From Bacillota bacterium (GTDB lineage Bacteria; Bacillota; Clostridia; Acetivibrionales; DSM-27016), in assembly GCA_023390115.1 (NCBI GenBank), contig JAEWDM010000019.1:259136-323135 (forward strand): a DNA stretch of 64,000 bases, in the 5' to 3' direction. Positions 51,265-61,087 of the stretch are shown here, in pieces; position 1 is the first letter of the stretch; every line of letters begins with the position of its first letter. The notes under the pieces were generated by a model. It was not told the DNA's origin and did not search any database. It saw only the letters and a list, made by a program, of their open reading frames with translations. Position numbers and translations under genes: made by a program.

Positions 51265-52305
51265 CTAATCCCCCAATATCAAATATTTATTAAATCCTAT
51301 CTTCCGGCAGTTTTCATTATCCATATGCCGTTTAAAGCACCCCATGTCCTTCACATAAAAAACACTTCCCGCCTTTAAAAGATTAATCTTATACTTTGCT
51401 TTTGTCAGTTTCCGATAGTAGCCCTGCCTGCTGTCATTGGTAACAGCCAGGTTTCTGAAATCCCTTGTCCCCGTTATGCAGAAATCGCAGCAGTCATATA
51501 CATCCTCCTTGCAGTATGAGTCTGATAACAGGTATACCCGCTGTCCGCCTTGAGCGTTAAATCTTATGTCGCTTTGTTCTGTCTGGCATATACTCAACTC
51601 AAACGGGGACTTTTTCTGTCCAAGATACACAATGCTGTCCTTAATTTCCGTCCCATCCTTCAGCTCAAAATAGAAAGCAAATGAGAAGTCCCCGTCCAGC
51701 ATTTTATATTCTCTTTTAAAAAATCCTTTTTCATCTTTTCCCTTTCTTCCATGCTTTTTAATTCCTACTCGTTCCACTTCTTTGAAAATGTCCTCCGCCT
51801 TATATATTTTATTGGAGGAGACTGAAACAAAACCATCAGCTATACCCTTTTTTGCTTGGAAGTCTTCGGGAAGCAATATTTCTCCAAAGCTGGTTTTCAT
51901 TTTACAGTTGCCCATTTTTAAGGGCGTATAACAGACTGTATCTCTTTCATTTCTGTGATCAAACGGCAGAGGTATTAAGAGTTCCTCATCTTTTTTCAGG
52001 AAAACAGGGGATATCGACTGTATATGTCCAAAATCCTGTGTATCCTGACTCTCTATATCAAAGCTTTTAAAGCCTATCCATTTCCCGATAATATCCCTCT
52101 GCGTATCAGAATAGATAAAAGAGGGGTCATACACCTTGGCCGGGATAAGCAACCTCCTTATCATTCCAAGTATAGTAGTCTGCATGGGCATTCTCTCTGA
52201 AAATATATAATACCTGTCGGAGTCACTATTGGAAAAGACAAAGGTCTTTTCATTCCCGAAAAAATAAGGCTCAAGAGGCGTAAGCTTGGCTAAGTATTTA
52301 CTCAT
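51265..52305 (-). CDS. cmr3: Type III-B RAMP protein Cmr3
   Basis: A 346-residue Cmr3: LAKLTPLEPYFFGNEKTFVF at the N-terminus, MPMQTTILGMIRRLLI and LICQ-like ELSICQTEQSDIRFNAQGG. Cmr3 binds the crRNA 5' tag next to Cas10. ATG at 52305 is preferred over GTG at 52314, overlapping the end of cmr2 by 8 bases. Confidence 0.92.
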   Translation of the reverse strand: MSKYLAKLTPLEPYFFGNEKTFVFSNSDSDRYYIFSERMPMQTTILGMIRRLLIPAKVYDPSFIYSDTQRDIIGKWIGFKSFDIESQDTQDFGHIQSISPVFLKKDEELLIPLPFDHRNERDTVCYTPLKMGNCKMKTSFGEILLPEDFQAKKGIADGFVSVSSNKIYKAEDIFKEVERVGIKKHGRKGKDEKGFFKREYKMLDGDFSFAFYFELKDGTEIKDSIVYLGQKKSPFELSICQTEQSDIRFNAQGGQRVYLLSDSYCKEDVYDCCDFCITGTRDFRNLAVTNDSRQGYYRKLTKAKYKINLLKAGSVFYVKDMGCFKRHMDNENCRKIGFNKYLILGD

Positions 52306-53965
52306 TTCTTTCACCCGCCTTTTCGTATCTGAATTTCAGAAGTCTTAAAATCGAAGTCATTACACTTATGGCCCGATTTTTTCCCTCTTCCTGTTTTTTC
52401 TCTCCATCTCCACTATATCTATATTCATTTCTATTTTCATAAGGAATGCAAAATATTTCATCACTTTTTAAAACTATGTTTTGGAATAATCCTGCTATCT
52501 CTTCTATGTACTTGTCTAAGTCCTTTTTATGAGTTTCATCATATACATGATTTTTAAAAAGAGTGTGAATTATTTTATTATCTCCATCTTCTTTCTCGAT
52601 TGCTACCTTAAACAATTCCTCAAAATTCTTTATTTTCCATAGAACCGATTTCAGAAAATCCTCATCACTATTAAATTTCTTTATAAGCTGGCATATTTCA
52701 TTAATAAGCTTTGAGCTGTTTTTTATAACCAGACCAAACTTTTGCCCGCTTGTCTTTTGGACCTCAATAGCAATACTGTTTTTCCCTCTGTCTTCATCCT
52801 TTGCAATATATAAAAGCTCGCTTGCTCTCTGTCTGGCCTCATACAGGGGGTATTTCGAGGAAGCAATATTTACGCCAAAGGATATTGACGGAGCACAGCT
52901 TTCCTCTCCTTTTTCATGATTATATCTTTTTGTATATTCAATCTCCGCCTCAAATACATTATTAAACAATGTTGATATTTCACTGCACAGCTCCAATACG
53001 GTCTTTTTATCATTCTCAAATGCCGCCAGAAAAAGCAAATCATCCCCTCCGGCATATATAGTTACACCATCATATTGGTTTACAAGCTCTGTGGCTTTCT
53101 GTGCATATTCAAAGCATTTTCCGGAAAAATTCCGTATTACTTCATGGCCTTTAATATCAAGGCTAAAATGTTCCCCGTAAAACCTGGCCATTTCCTCCGG
53201 TTTTTTCTCAAACAGGGTCAAAAGCTTCCCCATATTGTCACCATCTGCCTGTACTATGGCAAAATACCGATCTCTCTTTTTGTTATTCTCCTTAATAGTT
53301 GTTCCGATGGCAATGTCATCTATATCCCTTATGTCGCTTGCTTCATCTGTAGAATCTTTCTTTTTTTTGCTCAACTGGCTTTTTTCAAAACATCCGCTGG
53401 CATCTTTAATTAAAAATCCTGTTTTTATTACCGAATTTATGCTTTGATTTCCCCTTCTGTCTTCGCTTCTGAACAGCCTGGAAATATAATTCTTTATTTC
53501 CTTATGGTTGTAGCTTTTTCTCAGTTCCAGGTTATCCAGCACTTTATTCACTTTGTTTATAGGGTTTTCACCAGCCTGAATCTCAGCATAATACACCTGT
53601 ATATAATTATTTACGAACTCAAGAGCCTGCATATCATGGGGCGCAATTTCCATGGCAATTTCCGCCTTTACCTCTCTTATAACTTTTTCTAAAGCATTTG
53701 CTTCCAAAGCATCAGAGCGTATTATCATTCTGTCGTGGAAAAATCCATAGTGAAGCTTGCCCTCTGACATGCCAAGCTTTTTATTATCAATATACGGAAC
53801 TAAAAAGTGTTCAAGAGGGAGCTTGCCATCACAACAGAGCTTTTTTGCAATGCTTTTCATAATATAGGAAAACAGATAGCTGCAAACCCACAGCTCCGCA
53901 GGCCTGTCCGCAAGACTTAAGGTGTCGCCTATCGGGCCTATTGTGAGTCCGATATATCGTTGCAT
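52298..53965 (-). CDS. cmr2: Cas10/Cmr2 signal synthase without HD domain
   Basis: A 555-residue Cas10, much shorter than the roughly 870 residues of archaeal Cmr2. The first palm has FAIVQADGDNMGKLLTLF (residues 236-252), and the second the GGDD motif YAGGDDLLFLAAF (306-309), so cyclase or nucleotidyl-transfer activity is expected. The N-terminus (IGLTIGPIGDTLSLADRPAE) lacks the HD nuclease domain and its HD pair. Immunity should therefore rely on a second messenger. It overlaps cmr1 by 28 bases. Confidence 0.95.
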   Translation of the reverse strand: MQRYIGLTIGPIGDTLSLADRPAELWVCSYLFSYIMKSIAKKLCCDGKLPLEHFLVPYIDNKKLGMSEGKLHYGFFHDRMIIRSDALEANALEKVIREVKAEIAMEIAPHDMQALEFVNNYIQVYYAEIQAGENPINKVNKVLDNLELRKSYNHKEIKNYISRLFRSEDRRGNQSINSVIKTGFLIKDASGCFEKSQLSKKKKDSTDEASDIRDIDDIAIGTTIKENNKKRDRYFAIVQADGDNMGKLLTLFEKKPEEMARFYGEHFSLDIKGHEVIRNFSGKCFEYAQKATELVNQYDGVTIYAGGDDLLFLAAFENDKKTVLELCSEISTLFNNVFEAEIEYTKRYNHEKGEESCAPSISFGVNIASSKYPLYEARQRASELLYIAKDEDRGKNSIAIEVQKTSGQKFGLVIKNSSKLINEICQLIKKFNSDEDFLKSVLWKIKNFEELFKVAIEKEDGDNKIIHTLFKNHVYDETHKKDLDKYIEEIAGLFQNIVLKSDEIFCIPYENRNEYRYSGDGEKKQEEGKNRAISVMTSILRLLKFRYEKAGERNE

Positions 53966-55143
53966 TTGTCCACCACCTCTATCCTTAATTTTTTTGCAGT
54001 TTTAATATCATAGTGCTTAGGAATTGCCATTCTATTATTAAAATAATCGCTAAAACTTGATAAAAAGTCTTCAAGTTCAAATTCTTTTTGAGTAGGAGTA
54101 TAAATTTTTATTCCATTATTTTTTAATTCTAACCTGTCCTCTTCTGACGTATCTCCCTTTTCATACTCTTCAAGGTTAAATTTAAACTCATGACCATACA
54201 TTTCTTTTGGTATATTATTAGGAAGAATAAATATATAATTATATATTATTTTAAATACTACGGGTGAAGAAAACCTAGATATCGTATTAGAATTGACACT
54301 TATTATTCCTTTTCTATCATCATCCGAATATTTATAGAATCCTGGAACGCCTAACATTGCTCTTACAAATTTAGGTATATATTCCTGTTCTCTTAAATTA
54401 TTCTTTAACTTTGCTTTAAAAATTTTTTGCTTAATAAACATCTTGTCATTCCCAATATTCTTATTATTCATATACTGAAAAACGTATCCTCTATAATAAT
54501 CTGAGCTTCTCTTTGTATAATTTATCCCTGACTTCATCAATGCATATATAATAGATATATCTTTCATAATCAGGTAGTAGTTTTGTTGTGTATGCTCAAT
54601 AACACAATACTTAGGATATATCTGTGATATTTTTTGTTTTAGATTTTCTACTGCTAATTTTTCGTTACTAATAGTAAAACTTCCATATCCTTTTGTCTGC
54701 CTCATGCCAAAATTAGTCACAGTAAAAAAGATGGATATCCATTCTTTTATTTTCTCAAATAGGTATATATTAAAGCATATTATTTCTAAAGTAATATATG
54801 TATTATAAAAAATACTTTTATACATTTTATTGGGGTTTTTTACCCCTATATTTCCCAAAAACATTTTCCCATTTTCTATTCTTATTGCTGGAGCAGTGTC
54901 AGAATAAATTCTCATTTTATATTTTAGTGAGATTTGTTCATCTTGCTTCTTTTGTATACATTTGGCAAGCTCATCTTCTTTTTCTTTATCCTTATCTTTA
55001 AATGCATACTTAACCAAAAACCTGTCCAGCTTAGGCTTTACCTCTGTTGCCCTTAAACATGCTCCCATCTGCTCATACTGAAAATGCACAAGCGGAGTAT
55101 GCTGCTTAAGCTCATATTTCAATTTAAATTTATTTTCTCGCAT
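53938..55143 (-). CDS. cmr1: Type III-B RAMP protein Cmr1
   Basis: A 401-residue Cmr1, first gene of the cmr operon. The N-terminus shows the Cmr1 hallmark ELKQHTPLVHFQYEQMGACL followed by RATEVKPKLDRFLVK, and the RAMP glycine loop is FGMRQTKGYGSFTI. Codon usage is more AT-rich than neighbouring genes. Cmr1 binds the 3' end of crRNA. The ribosome site is GGGAGAGGGGG. Confidence 0.92.
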   Translation of the reverse strand: MRENKFKLKYELKQHTPLVHFQYEQMGACLRATEVKPKLDRFLVKYAFKDKDKEKEDELAKCIQKKQDEQISLKYKMRIYSDTAPAIRIENGKMFLGNIGVKNPNKMYKSIFYNTYITLEIICFNIYLFEKIKEWISIFFTVTNFGMRQTKGYGSFTISNEKLAVENLKQKISQIYPKYCVIEHTQQNYYLIMKDISIIYALMKSGINYTKRSSDYYRGYVFQYMNNKNIGNDKMFIKQKIFKAKLKNNLREQEYIPKFVRAMLGVPGFYKYSDDDRKGIISVNSNTISRFSSPVVFKIIYNYIFILPNNIPKEMYGHEFKFNLEEYEKGDTSEEDRLELKNNGIKIYTPTQKEFELEDFLSSFSDYFNNRMAIPKHYDIKTAKKLRIEVVDKCNDISDSQ

Positions 55144-55758
55144 CCCTTTCCCCCTCTCCCTAATTCACACAACTAATGTATATTTCTACCTTCGTGCCCA
55201 AAATCCTTCATTTTTTATGACATTTATTTATATTTTATTCCATAAACCGCAAAGCTGCGTAAGAATGTACACTTCCGCAGTATTGTGCGCCACTGCCGCA
55301 TAAACGAAAAAGCCCGGGAAATACTGTTTTTCAAAGTATTTCCCGAGCCCTTATGTTCCTGCTACCATGCATAAACGAAAAGAACGCCTGCCTGCAAAAA
55401 ATGCAGAAGCGTCCCCCATTGTTTTCTGAATATTTTTCATTCCTATAATCTGTTTAATGCACTTATCTGAAAATGTTTTTATTTAAAAAAACTTATAGCT
55501 TCCTTAATAAATTTTAATAAAACTTATTGAAAGCTTTAATATTTCTAAATTTTTCGAATATTTTTATTTAATATGGAAGGTGATATATTTGCACAAGTGA
55601 TGTATAATTTATAAAAACAGGGCATATATGCTCTCTTTAGGTACTTTTAGCGAAACAAGCAGAGCCATACATGAAACAAATCATTTCTGCCGCAGAATGT
55701 GATGGATAGATTTTACTGCAAGGCCGCTAGGAAATACCTTTGATTGAAAGGAGTTGAG
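55144..55758. other. Intergenic region between cmr1 and the RND pump gene
   Basis: The region must contain divergent promoters, which I could not place securely. Visible elements are an inverted repeat at 55307-55346 (GCCCGGGAAATACT / AGTATTTCCCGAGC, one mismatch), two copies of GCATAAACGAAAA (55297 and 55369), and a smaller hairpin at about 55383-55412 (ACGC...CTGCA / TGCAG...GCGT). No gene is supported. Confidence 0.5.
55307..55346 (-). terminator. Terminator-like hairpin upstream of the cmr operon
   Basis: A 14-base stem around TTGAAAAAC with CTTTTTCG following on the minus strand. No minus-strand gene precedes it, so it may control cmr readthrough or an unseen leader transcript. Confidence 0.5.
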
Positions 55759-58700
55759 GTGATTTTGAGCATAACAGAGCTGTCTATTAAAAGACCGGCA
55801 GCAGTTGTAATGGTTGTAATTTTAATTCTGAGCCTTGGAGTAATAGGATATTTAAATCTGGGTGCGGATCTTCTGCCTTCAAATAATATTCCGATTATAA
55901 CAATTGTGACGGCCTATCAGGGGGCCGGGGTTGAAGAAGTAGAAAAACAGGTAATAAAGCCAATTGAGGACGCGGTATGCGGGCTGAGCGGTATAGACTC
56001 CATACGCTCCATTTCCGGCGTTGGGTATGGATATTCCATTGTTACATTTTCAATGGAAACCAACATGGAGCAAGCCTTCATGGATATCCAGCAGGCGTTG
56101 GGAGATATTTCAGACAAGCTTCCCGACGAAGCCTCCAAGCCGATATTGAAAAAAGTGGACAATAATTCCGAAGCAGTCATGATGCTTACCGTTTCGGGAG
56201 ATGCACCGTATGAGGAGCTGTACTATCAGTCCGATAACCTTAAAAAGGAGCTGGAAAAGCTTACGGGAGTAGGAAATGTAAGTATGGAGGGGGCACTTCA
56301 AAAGGAGCTTTCCGTAAATGTTGACAAGGCCGCTCTCGATTATTACGGCCTAAACATAAATGCCATTGTCAACAGGCTTCTCTCTGAAAACCTGAACGGC
56401 CCCGCCGGGAAAATAGAGCAGGGCGTAAAAATACAGACTCTCAGGGTAATAGGTGAGTTTGAAAGCATAAGCGAGGTTGAAAGCCTAAGAATATTCACCC
56501 CCGGAGGCGGAATAATCCGTCTGGCCGATGTGGCCGACATAGAATTTGCACCTCCCGATCAGGATAAAATAATCAGGCTGAACCGGCAGCAGTCAATAGG
56601 GCTTTTCATCCAAAAGCAGAGTGATGCAAACATAGTGGAGACCATTGACAGAATAAAAAAGGAGCTTGAAAGCTTTAAGCAGGGACTTCCCGAGGGGATT
56701 GAAATAACAGTTGCCACAGACGGCGGAAGCTTTATTAACTCCACTCTCAGCGAGGTGAAAAAGAATCTTATAGAGGGCATTATCACCACCTGCATTGTTA
56801 TGCTTCTTTTCTTAAGGAGCTGGCGTTCCTCCCTTATTGTTCTTGTATCTATTCCGACATCATTAATTGCAACCTTTTTCATGATGTACGTGCTGGGCTT
56901 TACCTTAAACATTATGTCTCTGGTAGCATTATCCTTATGTATAGGTATTCTTGTTGACGACTCGATAGTGGTGCTGGAAAACATACAAAGGCATTTAAAG
57001 ATGGGAAAGAATCCAATGAAGGCCGCTCTTGACGGCAGAAGGGAAATTGGAATGGCGGCCATTGCCATAACGCTCTGCGACGTTGTTGTATTCGGGCCTG
57101 TTGCGTTTATGTCGGGAATGATAGGGCAGTTTTTTAAGGAATTCGGCCTTACGGTGGTAAGCGCAACCCTGTTTTCACTTGCGGTATCCTTCACGGTTAC
57201 GCCAGTGCTTGCATCAAGACTTTTAAAGACAAGTCAGCCCGGTAACTCTGAAGAAATTTCACATGCAAAGAAAAAAAGCATTTTCTCAAAATTTGTGGAA
57301 CGGTTGTCAGAGTATTACGGAAGGCTCCTTTCCTGGTCGCTTGATAACCGCTGGAAGGTAATTTGCGTTGTAGCCGCTGGCATTGCCGCAGCATGCATGC
57401 TGATCCCTCTGAAATTTATAAGTACGGAATTTCTTCCTGCCACCGATCAGGGCGCGCTGACTTTAAATGTGTCACTTACTCCAGGAACAAGCCTTGAGCA
57501 GACGGACGAGAAAATAAAGCTTGTTGAAAACTACTTAAAGGATCTCCCCGAGGTAAAGAACTTCCTGTCAACGGTCGGACAGGAGGATAACAGCTCTGCC
57601 GGAAGGATAGCGGTAAATCTCGTGGATAAAAACAGCCGCAAAAAGAGCCAGGGCCAGATGGCAAAGGAAATAAGGGCATGGGGCAAAACCGTTCCGGGTA
57701 TCGACTTTTCCGTAACTGAGGCCAGTATTGTAGGCGTTACCTCTATTGATGGCGCAAAGCCGGTTGTTCTTAATATTACCGGGTCCGACTCAGAGGTGCT
57801 TCGCCAGTTGTCGGATGATATAGAGAAGGCTGTGAGGTCCATACCCGGAATAACGGATGTGAGCAACTCCTCTAAATCGTCAATCAGTGAATTTTATGTT
57901 GATGTAGACCACCTTGCGGCATCGGAATACGGCATAACAGCCGCCGACATAGCAGGCACTCTGAGGACTGCCGTTAACGGCACACAGGCAGGGGTATTCC
58001 GAAAGGACGGAGATCAATACGATATTATGGTAAAATTTAAAGAAGGCCAGATTGTAACCGCAGATGAAATAGGCTCTGTAAAAATAGTGGGTGCCTCGGG
58101 GCGGGAAATATATTTAGACCAGGTTGCGTCCATAGGCATTACCAATGCTCCGCAGGAGCTTACGCGTCAGGATCGCAGAAATATGGTTTCTGTCTCCGCC
58201 AACATAGAAGGAAGAGCTCTGGGCTCGGTAAACAAGGACATACAAAATGAGCTTAAAGCAATAGACCTCCCCAGAGGCTATGAAATAAATTTTGGAGGAG
58301 ATCAGTCCAACATGGCCGACTCCTTTGATTCGCTTATAAAAGCACTAATTGCCTCAGTTCTGCTTGTATATATGATACTTGTTGTTTTATACGAGTCCTT
58401 TATGACTCCCCTGATACGCATGCTCTCTCTCCCGTGCGGCATAATAGGGGCACTTGCCGCGCTTGCCCTGACAGGCAACTCCCTTAACACGGTAACGCTG
58501 ATAGGACTTATAATGCTTGACGGGCTTGCATCTAAGAACGGTACTCTTTTAATTGATTACACAAATACCCTTATGAAAAAAGGACTGCCTCTAAGAGAGG
58601 CTCTTTTGCAGTCCGGAAAAACCCGTTTAAAGCCTATACTTATGACAAGCATTACCATGATTGTGGGAATGCTGCCCGCCGCACTTGCCATAGGAGAAGG

Positions 58701-58866
58701 AAGCGAGATTAAATCGGGTATGGCAATCGCATTGATAGGGGGAATGATAACCTCCACACTGCTCTCCCCCATTCTTCTTCCTGTCGTATATACAATGATG
58801 GATGATGTTAAAGCAATTCTTTCCCGAAAGTCCGGTCCTAAGAAAATCACATTGGAGGTGCAATAA
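55759..58866 (+). CDS. RND-family efflux transporter (AcrB/HAE1 class)
   Basis: A 1035-residue transporter with 12 expected TM segments and two large extracytoplasmic loops. Start region ITELSIKRPAAVVMVVILIL, the TM4 proton-relay LCIGILVDDSIVVLENIQRH with its DD pair, and the TM10-11 region LIMLDGLASKNGTLLIDYTN, where NGTLL replaces the common NAILL. GTG at 55759 lies 5 bases after AAAGGAG and is preferred to TTG 55744. The MFP gene follows directly. RND pumps occur in Gram-positives but their path across the wall is unclear. Confidence 0.93.
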   Translation: MILSITELSIKRPAAVVMVVILILSLGVIGYLNLGADLLPSNNIPIITIVTAYQGAGVEEVEKQVIKPIEDAVCGLSGIDSIRSISGVGYGYSIVTFSMETNMEQAFMDIQQALGDISDKLPDEASKPILKKVDNNSEAVMMLTVSGDAPYEELYYQSDNLKKELEKLTGVGNVSMEGALQKELSVNVDKAALDYYGLNINAIVNRLLSENLNGPAGKIEQGVKIQTLRVIGEFESISEVESLRIFTPGGGIIRLADVADIEFAPPDQDKIIRLNRQQSIGLFIQKQSDANIVETIDRIKKELESFKQGLPEGIEITVATDGGSFINSTLSEVKKNLIEGIITTCIVMLLFLRSWRSSLIVLVSIPTSLIATFFMMYVLGFTLNIMSLVALSLCIGILVDDSIVVLENIQRHLKMGKNPMKAALDGRREIGMAAIAITLCDVVVFGPVAFMSGMIGQFFKEFGLTVVSATLFSLAVSFTVTPVLASRLLKTSQPGNSEEISHAKKKSIFSKFVERLSEYYGRLLSWSLDNRWKVICVVAAGIAAACMLIPLKFISTEFLPATDQGALTLNVSLTPGTSLEQTDEKIKLVENYLKDLPEVKNFLSTVGQEDNSSAGRIAVNLVDKNSRKKSQGQMAKEIRAWGKTVPGIDFSVTEASIVGVTSIDGAKPVVLNITGSDSEVLRQLSDDIEKAVRSIPGITDVSNSSKSSISEFYVDVDHLAASEYGITAADIAGTLRTAVNGTQAGVFRKDGDQYDIMVKFKEGQIVTADEIGSVKIVGASGREIYLDQVASIGITNAPQELTRQDRRNMVSVSANIEGRALGSVNKDIQNELKAIDLPRGYEINFGGDQSNMADSFDSLIKALIASVLLVYMILVVLYESFMTPLIRMLSLPCGIIGALAALALTGNSLNTVTLIGLIMLDGLASKNGTLLIDYTNTLMKKGLPLREALLQSGKTRLKPILMTSITMIVGMLPAALAIGEGSEIKSGMAIALIGGMITSTLLSPILLPVVYTMMDDVKAILSRKSGPKKITLEVQ

Positions 58867-58867
58867 A

Positions 58868-60103
58868 ATGAATTTTTTTAGAAAGAACAAGCTGTTGTGC
58901 ATAGCTATATCGGTTATATCGCTGACAGCCATGACAGGTTGCCAGCAGCAGGCCCCCTCATCGGCCCCCGTTGTCAAGAATGTCAGCGCATTACAGGTAT
59001 CTGCCGGTTCCATAGCCACAAGCATCGATTATGCAGGAAAGCTTAAGCCTCTCAAGGAGGTACCTGTTTCCTCAAAGCTTTCCGGCACGGTAGAATCGGT
59101 TAATTATGATGTGGGTATGGAGGTAAAGGAGGGAGATATTCTTTTCACAATTGACCGCAAGGAGGTACAGGCGCAATATGATCAGGCTAAAGCAGCGGTA
59201 AACAGTGCGGAGACCAATCTCACACTGACCTCTGACTCTACAATCTCGCAGCAGATATTGCAGGCAGAGCAGGCAGTGGATCAGGCGCAGCTCCAATATG
59301 ACGATGCTGCAGAGCTGCATGGCAAGATGGTAGAGCTATACGGCTCAAACGCAGCAAGCAGGCAGGATATGGATAATTCCAAATCGGCAATGGACGCCGC
59401 CCTTATACAGCTTGACACTGCCAAAAGCTTTTTAGATCTGCTTAAGAGCAAGGCCGGACCGCAGTCCGCCGCCGTTGCCTCAGCACAGCTTGAGCAGTCG
59501 AGGGCTGTACAAAAGCAATCCTCAATACAGCTTGACAATACAACAATAGCTTCTCCCATTTCAGGCAGGGTTTCGGCCCGCAGCATTGATGCTGGACAGC
59601 TTTTATCCGCAGGCATCCCCGTTTTTACCATTATTGACAGCTCGGCTTACTTAGCGGAGGTGAATGTATCCAACGCCATAGTTTCCAGGATTTCAGCAGG
59701 CCAAAAGGTATCTGTAAAGGCAGGAGGCGCATCTGAGTCTGCGTACGAAGGAGTTGTTGATACAATAAGCCCCTCCGCAGATCCCCAGACTCATACATAT
59801 ACCGTTAAGGTTAAAATACAAAACACATCCCCTGAGCTGATTTCGGGGATGCTGGTAAAGGTCAATTTTCCTGTAGACAGCAAGAATAACATTATAATTG
59901 TACCTAATGAAGCTGTTGTGAGCGAGAACGGAGTGCAATACGTCTATGTGGTTGAAGACAACGAGATTGTTAAAAGGCTGGTTAGCACAGGCATATCCGA
60001 TGAAAAATCCTCAGAAATAGCTGAAGGCATTGAGGCAGGAGAATATGTCGTAACAGAGGGCCAGAGCTTTTTAAACGAGGGAGACAGCGTGAATATTTCG
60101 TAA
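58868..60103 (+). CDS. RND periplasmic-adaptor-like membrane-fusion lipoprotein
   Basis: A 411-residue adaptor (HlyD/AcrA class) with a lipobox (SLTAMTGC). Barrel-sandwich halves are LKEVPVSSKLSGTVESVNYD and TTIASPISGRVSARSIDAGQ, the hairpin lies between (AKAAVNSAETNLTLTSDS), then a beta-barrel and membrane-proximal domain (IIIVPNEAVVSENGVQYVYV). ATG at 58868 has GGAGGTG, one base after the RND stop. The pump-first order is less common than adaptor-first. Confidence 0.93.
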   Translation: MNFFRKNKLLCIAISVISLTAMTGCQQQAPSSAPVVKNVSALQVSAGSIATSIDYAGKLKPLKEVPVSSKLSGTVESVNYDVGMEVKEGDILFTIDRKEVQAQYDQAKAAVNSAETNLTLTSDSTISQQILQAEQAVDQAQLQYDDAAELHGKMVELYGSNAASRQDMDNSKSAMDAALIQLDTAKSFLDLLKSKAGPQSAAVASAQLEQSRAVQKQSSIQLDNTTIASPISGRVSARSIDAGQLLSAGIPVFTIIDSSAYLAEVNVSNAIVSRISAGQKVSVKAGGASESAYEGVVDTISPSADPQTHTYTVKVKIQNTSPELISGMLVKVNFPVDSKNNIIIVPNEAVVSENGVQYVYVVEDNEIVKRLVSTGISDEKSSEIAEGIEAGEYVVTEGQSFLNEGDSVNIS

Positions 60104-60116
60104 GCGAAGGCAGCAA

Positions 60117-60172
60117 AAACGGCTCTCTTATGAGGTGTCAGCTAATTCCACATTCCAAGGAGAGCCGTTTTT
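60117..60172 (+). terminator. Intrinsic terminator of the RND operon
   Basis: AAAACGGCTCTC pairs with GAGAGCCGTTTT around a 30-base loop, followed by TTCC; 14 bases past the adaptor stop. Confidence 0.85.
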
Positions 60173-60187
60173 TCCTATATAACCGTT

Positions 60188-60952
60188 TTATACCGCAGTC
60201 CAGCCTCCATCTACAAAAATTGTCTGCCCCGTTGTATAGCTGGAAGCATCCGAAGCCAGATACACAAGAGCCCCGTCAAGCTCTCCCGGCTTACCCACTC
60301 TTCCTGCCGGACACCTGAATTTTACAAAATCCACAAACTGCTTGTCCTCAACCAGTCCCTCAGTCATTTCACTTGCAAAGAAGCCCGGCCCTATTGCATT
60401 CACCGTAATATTGTGCTTTGCCCACTCTGCCGCCAGTGCCCTGGTGAGGTTCACGACAGCGCCCTTAGACGCGTGGTAGCTCACATTGGAGGAAACAGTG
60501 TTTGCAATATGCCCGTACATGGACGTTATATTAATAACCCTTCCGTACTTCTGTCGGATCATAATTTTTCCCGTCTCCCTTGCAAAAATAAACACTCCCT
60601 TCAGGTTTGTGTCCAAAACCCTGTCCCACTGCTCATTAGTATGCTGCTCTGCAGGAGATACTTCAGCCACACCCGCATTATTAACAAGAATATCTATTTT
60701 CCCGTATTCATCAACAATTCTTTCGACGGCGGCTTTTATTTCACTTTCAATAGTTACGTCACACTTTACTGCCATACACCTTCTGCCCATTGAATTTATT
60801 TCCTTTGACAAGCCCTCAAGCTTTTCCGCTCTTCTTGCAACTATTGCAAGGTCTGCCCCCTGTCTGGCCAAAGCTTTTGCAAACTGAACACCCAGACCTG
60901 ATGATGCTCCTGTGACTACTGATACTTTTCCCGCTAAATCGAATAGCTCCAT
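60188..60952 (-). CDS. Short-chain dehydrogenase/reductase
   Basis: A 254-residue classical SDR: NAD(P) motif VVTGASSGLGVQFAKALARQ, NNAG in DILVNNAGVAEVS, catalytic Ser/Tyr/Lys in NITSMYGHIA and VSYHASKGAVVNLTRAL, and the end TIFVDGGW. It resembles gluconate 5-dehydrogenase/FabG relatives. Substrate unknown. AAAGGAG lies before the start ATG. Confidence 0.92.
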   Translation of the reverse strand: MELFDLAGKVSVVTGASSGLGVQFAKALARQGADLAIVARRAEKLEGLSKEINSMGRRCMAVKCDVTIESEIKAAVERIVDEYGKIDILVNNAGVAEVSPAEQHTNEQWDRVLDTNLKGVFIFARETGKIMIRQKYGRVINITSMYGHIANTVSSNVSYHASKGAVVNLTRALAAEWAKHNITVNAIGPGFFASEMTEGLVEDKQFVDFVKFRCPAGRVGKPGELDGALVYLASDASSYTTGQTIFVDGGWTAV

Positions 60953-61087
60953 AATTAATCATCTCCTTTATCTGTTAAATATATTTTACCCAAAATAAAT
61001 ATTGATAAACAAACTGCATTTACGTTGTAGTATAATAAAACAGTCATAATGATTTTTTTCATAAATAAATAGATCGGGAGGACAAAA

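Noticed and set aside
55783..55812. Start of the RND gene at TTG 55744
   Set aside because: No ribosome site precedes it; GTG 55759 has AAAGGAG at proper spacing.
56559..57194. 211-residue minus-strand open frame inside the RND pump gene
   Set aside because: Antisense shadow of a strongly conserved membrane protein; no family resemblance.
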